Counted from the stretch's first letter, positions 52,279 through 63,134 are shown. The stretch: 64,000 nucleotides of DNA from Nostoc sp. PCC 7524 (GCF_000316645.1 NC_019684.1:2447501-2511500); one strand, 5' to 3'. The notes: generated by a model not told the origin, from the sequence alone. Translations and numbers: made by a program.

Positions 52279-52584
52279 ATGACAGATACACATGGAAAAG
52301 TTCAACTAACCTTAGAATTAACACCCGAACTAAATCAAACCCTCGAAGAACTAGCCAATACAATAGGTACTACTAAAAGCGATGTTCTCCGTCAAGCTAT
52401 CACATTAATGCAAAGTATAGTGACAGCAAAAGAAGAAACGCTGACTTCTACTTTTTCTCCGCCAACCCTAGAAGCTTTATCTGAACTTAACCCCTGGACA
52501 CAAAACCTTATAGGTGTAATTCGTCTAGACTCAGAAAATCCAGAGGAAAGTTATGTAAATTACCTAGAGGAGAAATATAGTTGA
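52279..52584 (+). CDS. Ribbon-helix-helix antitoxin of a VapBC-type pair
   Basis: About 101 residues, with VQLTLELTPELNQTLEELAN, then GTTKSDVLRQAITLMQ, which is a ribbon-helix-helix DNA-binding fold. An acidic C-terminal tail follows (SENPEESYVNYLEEKYS). I use the ATG at 52279; the frame extends upstream to 52222, but that part overlaps the previous gene and the repeat. The stop TGA overlaps the TTG start of the toxin. Confidence 0.87.
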   Translation: MTDTHGKVQLTLELTPELNQTLEELANTIGTTKSDVLRQAITLMQSIVTAKEETLTSTFSPPTLEALSELNPWTQNLIGVIRLDSENPEESYVNYLEEKYS

Positions 52585-52997
52585 AGCGCGTATTGTTTGA
52601 CACTGATGTATTACTTGATATTTTAGCACAGCGTCAACCTTTTGTTGTCGCTTCTGCACAAGCATTGAATACAGTAATGACAAAACAAGTGCAAGGTTTT
52701 GTCTCAGGACATGGCGTTACTAATATTTTCTATATTTTACGTAGGCAAATTGGGAATGAAGTAGCACGTAAGCTAATAGAAAATTTATTGCTACACATTC
52801 AAATTGCTAGTGTTACAGACACAGTTATTCACCAAGCATTGCGAAGTTCTATTAAAGATTTTGAAGATGCCGTAACAGTTGCAGCAGCGATAAATGCAAA
52901 TTTAGAAATAATTATTACAAGAAATAAGAGTGATTTTATACTTTCACCATTGCCAGTAATGTTACCAGAAGAATTTTTAGAAATATTTTCTGAGTAA
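52581..52997 (+). CDS. PIN-domain toxin (VapC-like), TTG start
   Basis: This 138-residue protein has PIN motifs RVLFDTDVLLDIL (D7, D9), KDFEDAVTVAAA and ITRNKSDF. It starts with TTG at 52581, which forms the overlap TTGA with the antitoxin stop. An ATG start would be far inside the domain. It is an RNase toxin held by the upstream antitoxin. Confidence 0.9.
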   Translation: MKRVLFDTDVLLDILAQRQPFVVASAQALNTVMTKQVQGFVSGHGVTNIFYILRRQIGNEVARKLIENLLLHIQIASVTDTVIHQALRSSIKDFEDAVTVAAAINANLEIIITRNKSDFILSPLPVMLPEEFLEIFSE

Positions 52998-53017
52998 CCA
53001 TTAGAGGCTATTTTTCA

Positions 53018-53131
53018 ATGTTTTTTATCACATCCACCATCAAGGAATCACGCGATTAGACTGGATACAGAATCTCTATTCACCTATTCTAGATGCAGGT
53101 TTAGAGTTTCAAATCACAGAAAGTTACTTTT
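53018..53131 (+). pseudogene. 3' remnant of an unidentified gene
   Basis: A frame without a start reads HQGITRLDWIQNLYSPILDA, then GLEFQITESYF, and a stop near 53131. The GITRLD part is encoded by the right copy of the 19 bp repeat. The same words GITRLD follow the stop of the Toprim-like gene at 52238, in that gene's own frame. Confidence 0.4.
53042..53060. repeat. 19 bp direct repeat, right copy
   Basis: AAGGAATCACGCGATTAGA is identical to 52236-52254 at 18 of 19 positions. Confidence 0.7.
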
Positions 53132-53156
53132 AACCTAGAGAATTAGTGAGTTAAGT

Positions 53157-53498
53157 ATGAATGATTTCTACAATTTACTGCAAAAAATCAAAAAAAGACC
53201 TGCGATGTATTTAGGTAAAAATTCTATTTTTAGCCTGCAAGCCTTTTTAGACGGCTACTACTTTGCACGTCGAGAGATTGGTATTAACTTAACAGAAGAA
53301 GAAATACAATTCCAAAATTTTCTACAATGGATAAGACACAGATTTAATGTAGAAACAGGTCAGTTATGGTCAAGTATTATTCTTTTTCATTCAGCAGATG
53401 AAAAAAGTGCAGTGGATAGATTTTTTACTTTGTTTGAAGAATTTAATCAACAGCAGAAAAATCAGGAAATAGAGAAAATTGATCAAGTAGTTCTGTAA
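53157..53498 (+). CDS. Hypothetical protein with RPAMYLG motif
   Basis: This 113-residue protein begins MNDFYNLLQKIKKRPAMYLG, then SIFSLQAFLDGYYFARREIG. The 'RPgMYlG...sL.aFldGY' pattern is a conserved small-protein family that I cannot name. Soluble, with no membrane segment. Its position in a cluster of toxin-antitoxin genes would suit an immunity or accessory protein, but that is only context. Confidence 0.6.
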   Translation: MNDFYNLLQKIKKRPAMYLGKNSIFSLQAFLDGYYFARREIGINLTEEEIQFQNFLQWIRHRFNVETGQLWSSIILFHSADEKSAVDRFFTLFEEFNQQQKNQEIEKIDQVVL

Positions 53499-53591
53499 CA
53501 ATTCAGATACCAGCATTCTAAGATTGATAATTTTTATGATAGCCGTAGTATTTCTAGGCTATACTACCAATAGTATGACTTTGAGTAAGAT

Positions 53592-53819
53592 ATGGCTAAA
53601 ATCTCAATTTCATTGCCAGATGAATTACTAACTTACATTGACCAAAAAGTTGAAAATCGTAGTGCGCTGATTGAAAGTCTCTTGAGACAATGGCAAGAAA
53701 AACAACAAGATGAAGCACTAGCGACAGCCTGCGCTTTGGTTGATGAATTAGAATTAGGTTGGAAAAGCGAATGGCAGAATTATTACGACAGGTACAAAAC
53801 ATTCTGCGAAGATATCTAA
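53592..53819 (+). CDS. Orphan ribbon-helix-helix antitoxin-like protein
   Basis: This 75-residue protein has a ribbon-helix-helix start, KISISLPDELLTYIDQKVEN, then RSALIESLLRQWQE, and a helical tail ending EWQNYYDRYKTFCEDI. Related antitoxins usually end in a Trp-containing segment and precede a MazF or PIN toxin. No toxin follows within 250 bp, so the pair is broken or it acts in trans. Confidence 0.75.
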   Translation: MAKISISLPDELLTYIDQKVENRSALIESLLRQWQEKQQDEALATACALVDELELGWKSEWQNYYDRYKTFCEDI

Positions 53820-53953
53820 GTTTAAACGTCTAGAAAATTAATTCTCATCATAATACGCAAGATAATTGCTAATTTTATAGTTAAAAAATAGTGGCGATCG
53901 CCTACTCTACATAAAACGCGATCGCCATCAAAACTATACCATCCTCACCAATA

Positions 53954-54010
53954 TCTTTCATAAACCCTCTGCGCCCCTCCGCGTCAACCTCCGCGCCCCT
54001 CTGCGTTTAA
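53954..54010. repeat. CTCTGCGCCCCTCCGCGT-type interspersed repeat
   Basis: Tandem-like units (CCTCTGCGCCCCTCCGCGTC, then AACCTCCGCGCCCCTCTGCG) in a non-coding spacer, of a kind common in cyanobacterial genomes. Confidence 0.6.
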
Positions 54011-54076
54011 AAATCAAACATCGATAACCCACCGCAAGCCCTATAATCAAAATAAAGTCATAACCATCATTTAACT

Positions 54077-54670
54077 ATGACTCTCCAAGCCTTAGATAAA
54101 AATACCTCAACTCCAGAACAGCGATTTCTCCTACCTGGTTATTACACTTGGGAAGAATTCGAGACTATAGAAAACTTAACCGCAGATGCAGCAGGGTTGC
54201 GGATAACTTATTTTGATGGGTGCATTGAATTTATGACGCTAGGTGAACAACACGAAATGATTAAAAGCGTGATTGGGATATTATTAGCATTATACTTTTT
54301 TGAAAAAGGTATAAACTTTATCCCAGTAGGTAGTGCTACGCGTCGCGCCAAAGAAAAAAGTGCATCCTTTGAACCAGACGAATCTTATTACATAGGGGAA
54401 AAAAAAGACAATCCAGATTTAGCAATTGAAGTTAATATCACCAGTGGCAGTATTGACAAACTAGATAAATACAAACGATTTAATATTACTGAAGTTTGGT
54501 TTTGGGAAAATAATCAATTATCTCTATATTGCTTGAAAAACGATAACTATGAGCAAATTAATCAAAGTGAATTATTCCCAGATTTAGATACAAATTTATT
54601 AGCAAATTGTGTTTTAATGCCTTCAATTATTGATGCTAGAAAATACTTCCTGCAAGGAATTAAAAAATAG
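54077..54670 (+). CDS. Uma2-family PD-(D/E)XK-like protein
   Basis: This 197-residue protein has the Uma2 signature: YYTWEEFETIENL, then ITYFDGCIEFMTLGEQHE, the catalytic-type EPDESYYIGEKKDNPDLAIE, then VNITSGSIDKLDKYKRFNI. The D...ExK-like set resembles restriction enzymes. Uma2 proteins occur in many copies in cyanobacteria and their function is not settled. Complete and stand-alone. Confidence 0.92.
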   Translation: MTLQALDKNTSTPEQRFLLPGYYTWEEFETIENLTADAAGLRITYFDGCIEFMTLGEQHEMIKSVIGILLALYFFEKGINFIPVGSATRRAKEKSASFEPDESYYIGEKKDNPDLAIEVNITSGSIDKLDKYKRFNITEVWFWENNQLSLYCLKNDNYEQINQSELFPDLDTNLLANCVLMPSIIDARKYFLQGIKK

Positions 54671-56012
<1,342 letters not shown>

Positions 56013-56034
56013 AAAATTCTTTTAAATCGCATAT

Positions 56035-56078
56035 AAAGGCACAAAGCGGCTGAAAACTGCTTTGTGTCTTTGTTTTTT
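56035..56078 (+). terminator. Terminator of ilvC
   Basis: The stem AAAGGCACAAAGCGG (56035-56049) pairs with CTGCTTTGTGTCTTTG (56058-56072), nearly complementary over ~14 bp. A T6 run follows. It lies 23 bp after the ilvC stop. Confidence 0.82.
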
Positions 56079-56114
56079 GGTGTTAAATTGTCATCAAATA
56101 CTAAATTTACATCT

Positions 56115-56933
56115 ATGTCAAACCTGAGATTGCAGCAGCTAGCTAAAACCTTAGCTTTTGTCCTCCTAACTGCTCCATTGTGTTGGCAAAATCCAGTTGC
56201 AGCCCAGCCAGAACAGAAATTATTACCATTCTTTGATAATGTAGATAACCCTGTGCGTGTAGGTTTCCCTAGAGGACAACAAGTAGATATTACACCACCA
56301 CTACCTAAGTTGAATTCTTTCGACCAAGCTGTACTTGCAACGTGCGGCCCTATCGGTACAAGAGTCAGCCCTAATAAATTTAAACAGTTAATGGCTGCTT
56401 ATCCAGAAGTATTGCAAAAACTGCAAAAAGTTAGTGGTGGTGAACTAATCTCAGGACGCAAAAACAAGGCTCAATTTTTGGAAGATTTAACGAATATTTG
56501 GTTTAAGCGTCGCGGATTTGAACATATTTTCTGTGGCGAGATTTATAACGCTAATGATATTGGGGGGTTGCATTTTTATGGCAGATATTTACAACTCCAA
56601 AATCAAGGCATTGGTGGTAGATTACCCAACAATCAGCGACGAGAAGAAGTTGTTCCAGGTGTAATTTATACAATGGGTGTAGTTATAAAACAAGGCAATC
56701 AGACAGTAACAGATGTCATTAAAGGTTACAGTTACATCAGCAATGCTGAAGAAATGCTATTAGATGCTACCCAAGCATTTAAAAAACAAAAAAATACCGA
56801 AGGTGCGTGTATTTACAATGTCCAAGATCAGGACACAGACAGGACTTTTCCGACAGTTTTTGTGAGGAAAGACCAGGCTATTATTACTTTCTACCCTGAT
56901 GCTACTCCTCAAGGGGCAAAATGTAGAAATTGA
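56115..56933 (+). CDS. Secreted hypothetical protein
   Basis: About 272 residues from MSNLRLQQLAKTLAFVLLTA. A signal peptide ends at VAAQP. The mature domain is basic and has four Cys (ATCGPIG, HIFCGEI, EGACIYN, GAKCRN), which may form disulfides. An upstream ATG in the same frame (56064) lies inside the ilvC terminator and is rejected. No family recognised; conserved-looking features are PEVLQKLQKVSGGELI and GGLHFYGRYLQL. A periplasmic or outer-surface location is likely. Confidence 0.72.
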   Translation: MSNLRLQQLAKTLAFVLLTAPLCWQNPVAAQPEQKLLPFFDNVDNPVRVGFPRGQQVDITPPLPKLNSFDQAVLATCGPIGTRVSPNKFKQLMAAYPEVLQKLQKVSGGELISGRKNKAQFLEDLTNIWFKRRGFEHIFCGEIYNANDIGGLHFYGRYLQLQNQGIGGRLPNNQRREEVVPGVIYTMGVVIKQGNQTVTDVIKGYSYISNAEEMLLDATQAFKKQKNTEGACIYNVQDQDTDRTFPTVFVRKDQAIITFYPDATPQGAKCRN

Positions 56934-57027
56934 GATGAGATCAGGGACTAGGAAGAAGCAGCAGGACAAGCGAAGGGTGGAGCAGGGGGAAAATCCCATG
57001 CCCAATGCCCACCCTTCACTGTTAACG

Positions 57028-57585
57028 CTAAATTATTAATATTCTTGCTAAGTTGTTGAGCCTTTGATAAACAGGGATAATTCGTTCACCTTCAAGTTCA
57101 ACAGTATCCTCTGGATAATTACGAATAGCTCCTATGAGTGTAACTTTACCATCTTGGCTAATAGATGCGGTGACAGCACTTCGGAGTCCTTCCTTGTCTA
57201 GTGGTTTTGCAGTAGGACGAATTACCTCGCCAATTTGGGAAACTAAAATCTGCCCTGTCCAACCAGACAGCAAATTATTTAAAAGAGCAGGGTTAGCTTT
57301 GATGCCCTCTGTGAGTGCTTGACGAGCTAAAACTGGATCTTGTTGAGATGCTTGGAAATAGGCTTCTAGTGTCGGCGTAATTTCACCAGTAACGGCAAAT
57401 TTATTCAACTCTTCTACAGAGATAGGAGCTTGAAAATTGCCATACTTTAAAATTACTTGTTCCGCAGCATAAGCATTAGTATTTAGCAGGAAAACACTAA
57501 TTCCCATACCTAAAGCTGCTGTTTGAGATATTAGTTGCTTGAATGGATATTTGTAGAGTCGTTGAAGAATTGGAAAAAACTGCAT
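57028..57585 (-). CDS. DUF1400 domain protein, secreted
   Basis: About 185 residues from MQFFPILQRLYKYPFKQLIS. A signal segment (LGMGISVFLLNTNAYA) is followed by the DUF1400 domain: ILKYGNFQAPISVEELNKFA, then GEITPTLEAYFQAS and EGLRSAVTASISQDGKVTLI. DUF1400 is usually the N-terminal part of cyanobacterial alpha/beta-hydrolases; here it stands alone, without the hydrolase. An ATG 11 codons upstream is possible. Confidence 0.87.
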   Translation of the reverse strand: MQFFPILQRLYKYPFKQLISQTAALGMGISVFLLNTNAYAAEQVILKYGNFQAPISVEELNKFAVTGEITPTLEAYFQASQQDPVLARQALTEGIKANPALLNNLLSGWTGQILVSQIGEVIRPTAKPLDKEGLRSAVTASISQDGKVTLIGAIRNYPEDTVELEGERIIPVYQRLNNLARILII

Positions 57586-57884
57586 CTTGTTGAATTTCCT
57601 AGTAGTAAAAGCGGACACAAGCGTAAAATCCGAATTTTATTCAAGGGCGATATATCTACTAGGTTATCTAAAAAAAATCAGGTTTTTTAAATTTATAAAG
57701 AGGGATTTTCCAGATCCAGTGAAAAGTCAGACGCGTTTCCCGGCATCAACCAAGAATCATGGACAGACATAAAAGTGCTGCGTCTCTACCAGGATTTCAG
57801 GTAACGCATCATTAACTTCTGGAAATGTTTAACAGTTACAGCATATAGTTCAAGAATACTGAAAATGTTACTCCTAGTCTGCAT

Positions 57885-60800
57885 ATGTTGGAGCAAAACT
57901 ATCAACAACCATTGGTGAAAGTAGCACATCATACGCCAATGGTAGAAGCGATCGCCCAGATGTATCAAGCCCAAAGTAGTTGTGTGTTGGTGCTGAATAC
58001 TCAAGAATTAGTCGGTATTGTTACACAAACAGATATTGTACGGGCGATCGCTCACCAAATTAACTTTGCAGACATGACTATTGGAGAACTCATGAGTCAA
58101 CCTGTGATCACTGTGAGTGAAACAGAAGCCCAGGATATCAACACAGTCTTAGCACTTTTCCAGCAACATCCAATTCGTCATTTACCTATAGTTGACAGTG
58201 GTACAGGGGTGCTAGGTGTAATCACTCTAGAGGCTGCCAAAACAGCACAGATGGCTCAGTTACTCTCACACACAGAAACTAGATTAAATGATATTCTCAA
58301 TAGCGCGATCGCCACTTCCATTGTCAGTTTTCGCGTATTTCCCAATTCCGATTGGGAATATGACTACCAATCTCCTGGCTGTGAAACCCTCTTTGGCTAT
58401 ACATCACAGGAATTTCTCAGCAATAAGCATCTGTGGTTGTCAAGAGTACATCCCCAAGATTTAGAAACGGTGATTATGTCTGGGTTTGCAGATATCTTTG
58501 CCGGGAACACGTTCAATTTTGAGTATAGATTTCATCACAAAGATGGTTCTCTGCGTTGGATTGGTGCTACTCATAGTTCCCGTTACGACGCAGAGGCAAA
58601 CTGCTGGATGGTGACAGCAACTAATATTGATATTAGTGAACGCAAACAAACAGAAGCCGCATTGCGACATAGTGAAGAAAGATGGCAATTAGCGATCGCA
58701 GGCACAGATGAAGCCATTTGGGATTGGGATGTAGCTACTAATTATACCTTTCGCTCAGACCGTTGGTTTGAAATGTTGGGATATGAACGCCACGAACTCA
58801 GTAGTTTTGATGATGAGTGGAGTATTCGCCTCCATCCCGATGATTATGAGCGAGTCATGGCAGAGCAAGCAGCTTATCTACATCGGCAAGTGCCATTGTA
58901 TAGCTCAGAGTATCGTCTCCGGCGCAAAGATGGCAGCTACAGGTGGTTTCGCTCACGGGCTAAAGCTGTGTGGGATGAGGCAGGAAATCCCATCAGATTA
59001 GTTGGTTCCTTGGGGGACATTACCGAACAAAAAGCTGCACTGTGGGAACTGCAACAAATTGAGGCAGAACTGCGGGAGAGTAAACACTTTATTGAGCAAG
59101 TTATTAATCATTCCGCCCAGCTTTTATACATTTTTAACCCGATAATTGGTAGTAATGTTTTTCTTAATCGCCAATCTGTTGAGATATTGGGTTATACCCC
59201 CGAAGAAATTCAGGAACGAGGCGCACAATTTTTTGTTGATGTTTTGCATCCCGATGATTTACCTCTACTTGAGCGCAACCTGAACTACTGGAAAAAAGCC
59301 GCCGATGGCGAAGTTCTAACCACTGAGTGCCGCATGAAACACAAGGATGGTGCTTGGCGGTGGTTGCGATCGCGGGAGGTAGTATTTGCTAGAGATGAGA
59401 ATAATCGTCCTAGTCAAGTCTTAGGTACAACCCAAGACATTACTGATAGCAAACTGGCTGAATTAGAAATTCTTCAGAATCGCGACTTACTAGCAGCTAT
59501 TTATAGCGGATCAGCCGATGCTTTGTTTCTGGTAAATCCCCACACACTGCTGATTATGGATTGTAATCAACGGGCAGTGGAATTATTTGCTGCCTCCAGC
59601 AAAGCTGAATTGATTGGTACTGATGGTCAAAATCTCCAAAAACGACGGTTTACTGATGAAGAAGTAGCTAGTGTCATTGAAGAACTACATCATCAAGGTT
59701 TTTGGAGTCGAGAAGTTGAATACATCACCAAACAAGGTAATTCTTTTTGGGGAAACCTAGCTGTTAAACAAATTTACGTTGTTGGTGAGGAGATTCATTT
59801 AGTCCGCGTCACAGATATTACCCAACGTAAACTAGCAGAACTCGCTTTGCATGAGCGAGAAACCATGTTGCGGAGTATTGGTGATAACCTGCCTAATGGG
59901 GCAGTATATCAGGTAATTCGAGAACTAGATGGGAGCGATCGCCTCACTTACATCAGTGCTGGAATTGAACGCATCAAAGAAATTAAGGTAGAAGATGCAC
60001 TCCGAGATATAAGTTTCCTCCATAGCCAGTTTATTCCAGAGGATGTTCCAGGCTTTCAGCAAGCCGTTGATGAATCCATGCGTCATCTATCTATATTTGA
60101 TGTTCAGATGCGTATCCGCACCCCTAGTGGTGTACTAAAATGGCTGCACTTTCGTTCCACACCCCGGCAATTACTAGATAATCGTGTAGTTTGGGATGGG
60201 CTAATTGTTGACATAACTGATATCAAGCGTACTGAAGAAACTCTCCGCCAAAGTGAAGCCAGATTAGCAGAATCTCAGCAAGTTGCTCGACTGGGTAATT
60301 GGGAGTATGACTTAGCTACCTGCAAAATTAGCTGGTCAAAGGGACTTTTTGACCTCTTCCAGCGAGATCCAGCCTTGCTAGAACCAAGTTATGAAGGCAA
60401 TTTACAACTGTACCACCCAGAGGATAGGCAAAAACTGCACCAAGCTGTAGAAAGGGCCATTTCCACTGGGGAAGCTTATAAATTGATTTTGCGTGCATTC
60501 AAAGCTGATGGCTCTCTGATGTATGTTGAAGCAATTGGACAGGTAGAATTTAATGCACAAGGACAAATAATTCGCCTTTACGGAACTGCCCAAGACATTA
60601 CTGAACAGCAAGTGGCATTGCTTGAGCTACAACAAGCAGAAGCAGCTTTACGAGAGAGTGAGCGACGATTTCGGGCAATTTTCAATAATACATTTCAATT
60701 AACCGGACTACTGACAGTTGAGGGAGTTTTGCTAGAAGCAAACCAGACTGCGCTGGATTTCGCAGGTATCAAATCTGAAGATGCCATCAATCGTCCATTT

Positions 60801-62459
60801 TGGGAAACATACTGGTGGACAATTTCACCTCAAACTCAAGAGGAATTAAGACAAGCAATTACCCTTGCGGCTCAAGGTGAGTTTATCCGTTATGAGGTGG
60901 ATATTTTAGGAGCAAATAACCAAGTCGCAACAATTGATTTTTCCTTGCGCCCACTTCATGATGAGACAGGGAAGGTAGTTTTGTTGATTCCTGAAGGACG
61001 AGATATTACTGAACGACAAGCCGCTTTACGTGAACGCCAGCAAGCAGAACAAGCACTTCAAGAAAAAGAGCATTTTTTAAGCAGCATTTATGAAGGTGTT
61101 GGTAATCCGATTTTTGTTGTAGATGTTGTGGATGGTGATTTTCATTTTGCCGGTTTAAACCCCGCCCATGAAAGGCTTACAGGTTTACTCTCTAGGGAAT
61201 TAAACGGTAAAATCCCTGAGCAGGTTCTCCCACCTGCGGAAGCTGCAACTGTACGCCAGCATTATCAGAATTGTCTGAAGGCGGGGCAAACTATTACTTA
61301 TGAGGAAAATTTGTATCTGAAAGACCAAGATACCTGGTGGATCACTAGCATCACTCCTTTAAAAGATGAAAATCAAAATATTTACCGCATAGTTGGTAGT
61401 AGCATAAATATCACTGAACAAAAACGCGCTCAAAAAATGCTAGAGTTACAAGCCGTCATAACTCGCAACATGGCAGAAGGACTTTGTTTAATCCGAGAAA
61501 ATGATGGTGTGATTGTCTACACCAACCCAAAATTTGAGCAGATATTTGGTTATGACGCTGGAGAATTAATTGGTGAGCATATTTCAATTATTGACTATGA
61601 AGATGAACATACCACGGCTGAGGAAGTTCATGAGGCGTTAGCGAAGCTGTCCGAAGAAATCGCAGCTGCTGTCATGCAATATGGTGAAGCAACCTATGAA
61701 GTCCAAAATATCAAAAAAGATGGGACTCCCTTCTGGTGTCAAGCAACCACATCTGTCTTTGAGCATCCTGAGTATGGAACAGTATTAGTTGCTGTGCAGC
61801 AAGATATCACTGAGAAAAAACAAACACAAGAGAAAATCACAGCCTCATTGAAAGAAAAAGAGGTACTACTCCAAGAAATTCACCATCGAGTCAAGAACAA
61901 CTTAGGCATTGTCAGCAGTTTATTACAAATGCAGTGCCGACGGACACAAGACCTCCAAGCAACTGCTATCCTGCGAGATAGTCAAAACCGCATTGCCTCA
62001 ATTGCTCTAGTACATGAAAAACTTTACCGCTCTGACGATTTAGCTAATATAGATTTTGCCCAATATATTCCTGACTTAACAACTCATTTATTTGACTCTT
62101 ATAACGTTAGCTCTAGCTATATTCGACTAAATATTCAAGTTGATGATGTCAGTTTAGATATTGAAACAGCTATTCCTTGCGGCTTAATTATTAATGAATT
62201 AGTGTCCAATGCTTTAAAATACGCTTTCCCTAATAATCTCACAGGTGAAATTACCGTTAGATTACATCAACAAAATCAGAGTTATTTGACACTGATTGTC
62301 CTAGATAATGGTGTAGGGCTACCTGAAAACTTTGATACTAAAAAAGCTAAAACATTAGGTATAACTCTGGTGCGTGGTTTAGTTCAACAACTTAAGGGAA
62401 CCCTTGAGATTAAAACTCTCCCAGGAACAGAATTTAAAATTCATTTTCCCAAAAATTAG
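57885..62459 (+). CDS. CBS-domain multi-PAS histidine kinase (HisKA_2 type)
   Basis: A 1524-residue cytoplasmic kinase with no membrane segment. Residues 1-125 form a CBS pair (QLVGIVTQTDIVRAI-like and IRHLPIVDSGTGVLGVITLE). About nine PAS/PAC units run from ~135 to ~1315, for example DEAIWDWDVATNYTFRSDRW and YTPEEIQERGAQFFVDVLHP. The HisKA_2 dimerisation box LLQEIHHRVKNNLGIVSSLL has the phospho-His at 1333 or 1334. HATPase follows, with NELVSNALKYAF and LDNGVGLPENF. CBS pairs often bind adenine nucleotides, so it may combine energy state with PAS signals. There is no receiver domain and no adjacent response regulator. Confidence 0.94.
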   Translation: MLEQNYQQPLVKVAHHTPMVEAIAQMYQAQSSCVLVLNTQELVGIVTQTDIVRAIAHQINFADMTIGELMSQPVITVSETEAQDINTVLALFQQHPIRHLPIVDSGTGVLGVITLEAAKTAQMAQLLSHTETRLNDILNSAIATSIVSFRVFPNSDWEYDYQSPGCETLFGYTSQEFLSNKHLWLSRVHPQDLETVIMSGFADIFAGNTFNFEYRFHHKDGSLRWIGATHSSRYDAEANCWMVTATNIDISERKQTEAALRHSEERWQLAIAGTDEAIWDWDVATNYTFRSDRWFEMLGYERHELSSFDDEWSIRLHPDDYERVMAEQAAYLHRQVPLYSSEYRLRRKDGSYRWFRSRAKAVWDEAGNPIRLVGSLGDITEQKAALWELQQIEAELRESKHFIEQVINHSAQLLYIFNPIIGSNVFLNRQSVEILGYTPEEIQERGAQFFVDVLHPDDLPLLERNLNYWKKAADGEVLTTECRMKHKDGAWRWLRSREVVFARDENNRPSQVLGTTQDITDSKLAELEILQNRDLLAAIYSGSADALFLVNPHTLLIMDCNQRAVELFAASSKAELIGTDGQNLQKRRFTDEEVASVIEELHHQGFWSREVEYITKQGNSFWGNLAVKQIYVVGEEIHLVRVTDITQRKLAELALHERETMLRSIGDNLPNGAVYQVIRELDGSDRLTYISAGIERIKEIKVEDALRDISFLHSQFIPEDVPGFQQAVDESMRHLSIFDVQMRIRTPSGVLKWLHFRSTPRQLLDNRVVWDGLIVDITDIKRTEETLRQSEARLAESQQVARLGNWEYDLATCKISWSKGLFDLFQRDPALLEPSYEGNLQLYHPEDRQKLHQAVERAISTGEAYKLILRAFKADGSLMYVEAIGQVEFNAQGQIIRLYGTAQDITEQQVALLELQQAEAALRESERRFRAIFNNTFQLTGLLTVEGVLLEANQTALDFAGIKSEDAINRPFWETYWWTISPQTQEELRQAITLAAQGEFIRYEVDILGANNQVATIDFSLRPLHDETGKVVLLIPEGRDITERQAALRERQQAEQALQEKEHFLSSIYEGVGNPIFVVDVVDGDFHFAGLNPAHERLTGLLSRELNGKIPEQVLPPAEAATVRQHYQNCLKAGQTITYEENLYLKDQDTWWITSITPLKDENQNIYRIVGSSINITEQKRAQKMLELQAVITRNMAEGLCLIRENDGVIVYTNPKFEQIFGYDAGELIGEHISIIDYEDEHTTAEEVHEALAKLSEEIAAAVMQYGEATYEVQNIKKDGTPFWCQATTSVFEHPEYGTVLVAVQQDITEKKQTQEKITASLKEKEVLLQEIHHRVKNNLGIVSSLLQMQCRRTQDLQATAILRDSQNRIASIALVHEKLYRSDDLANIDFAQYIPDLTTHLFDSYNVSSSYIRLNIQVDDVSLDIETAIPCGLIINELVSNALKYAFPNNLTGEITVRLHQQNQSYLTLIVLDNGVGLPENFDTKKAKTLGITLVRGLVQQLKGTLEIKTLPGTEFKIHFPKN

Positions 62460-62485
62460 GTATAAAAGTTAAGTTTATTCCATTT

Positions 62486-62514
62486 CCCCCCTTTTTAAGG
62501 GGGGTAGGGGGGAT
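62486..62514. repeat. CCCCCCTT/AAGGGGGG hairpin with MITE-like end
   Basis: A perfect 8 bp stem with a 3 nt loop is followed by TAGGGGGGATC. It resembles the outer ends of the MITE-like repeat at 9892 and 23496, without its interior. It lies 26 bp behind the kinase gene and could act as a transcription barrier. Confidence 0.6.
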
Positions 62515-62663
62515 CAATAAGTCTCTAAAATCACAGCCAATCACTTCTCACACAACCTCTTAGCACTTACCACTGTGCCATAGTTGATTTGCGGAGAAGC
62601 AAGATTAGTGTAAAATCATGCCATTGGAAAGATGAATCATACTTAATACTTAGGTCATTCTCA

Positions 62664-63101
62664 ATGGTCATTAATCAGAATAAACCCTATCCCAAAAAGT
62701 TAATCTTGTGTTTAGGTGTTTTGTGTGGTGCTGTGGGTACAGTGATTTCCCAGCCAGTTTATTCACAGCAGACTAATAATGTACCTTCCTTCAGAATTCT
62801 CAGAGTCACTGCTACGGGAGGTACAACTTTCAAGCTTCAAGACAACTGGTTTCGCCAATCTAGTGCAATTACAGAAAATAGTAAAAAGTGTCCTGTCAGA
62901 TCAGGCGACAAGTTTTTTATTGCGTCTATTAATGATAATCGCAACAGCACTACAGAGTACCGTGAAGGTAATCGGGTAGAAAAACTCAGAGATTACTATA
63001 CTGTCACGTTTGATAAAACACTGGCTTGTAATCAGCAAAATCAAACATGGTATATATTTAAAAACCATGTACAACAATTACAAGCTGTGCCGATTCGCTA
63101 G
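62664..63101 (+). CDS. Secreted hypothetical protein
   Basis: About 145 residues from MVINQNKPYPKKLILCLGVL. A signal peptide ends near PVYSQQ. A small beta-rich mature domain follows with two Cys (KKCPVRSGDKFFI and TLACNQQNQTWYIF). The frame reaches upstream to 62589, but those 25 residues precede the basic n-region of the signal and lack hydrophobicity. No family recognised. Confidence 0.68.
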   Translation: MVINQNKPYPKKLILCLGVLCGAVGTVISQPVYSQQTNNVPSFRILRVTATGGTTFKLQDNWFRQSSAITENSKKCPVRSGDKFFIASINDNRNSTTEYREGNRVEKLRDYYTVTFDKTLACNQQNQTWYIFKNHVQQLQAVPIR

Positions 63102-63134
63102 TTTTTGATTGCTCAGATTTATCTCTTAAGATTG

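Noticed and set aside
56064..56114. Upstream ATG for the secreted protein after ilvC
   Set aside because: It falls inside the ilvC terminator stem and T-run; the signal peptide begins at 56115.
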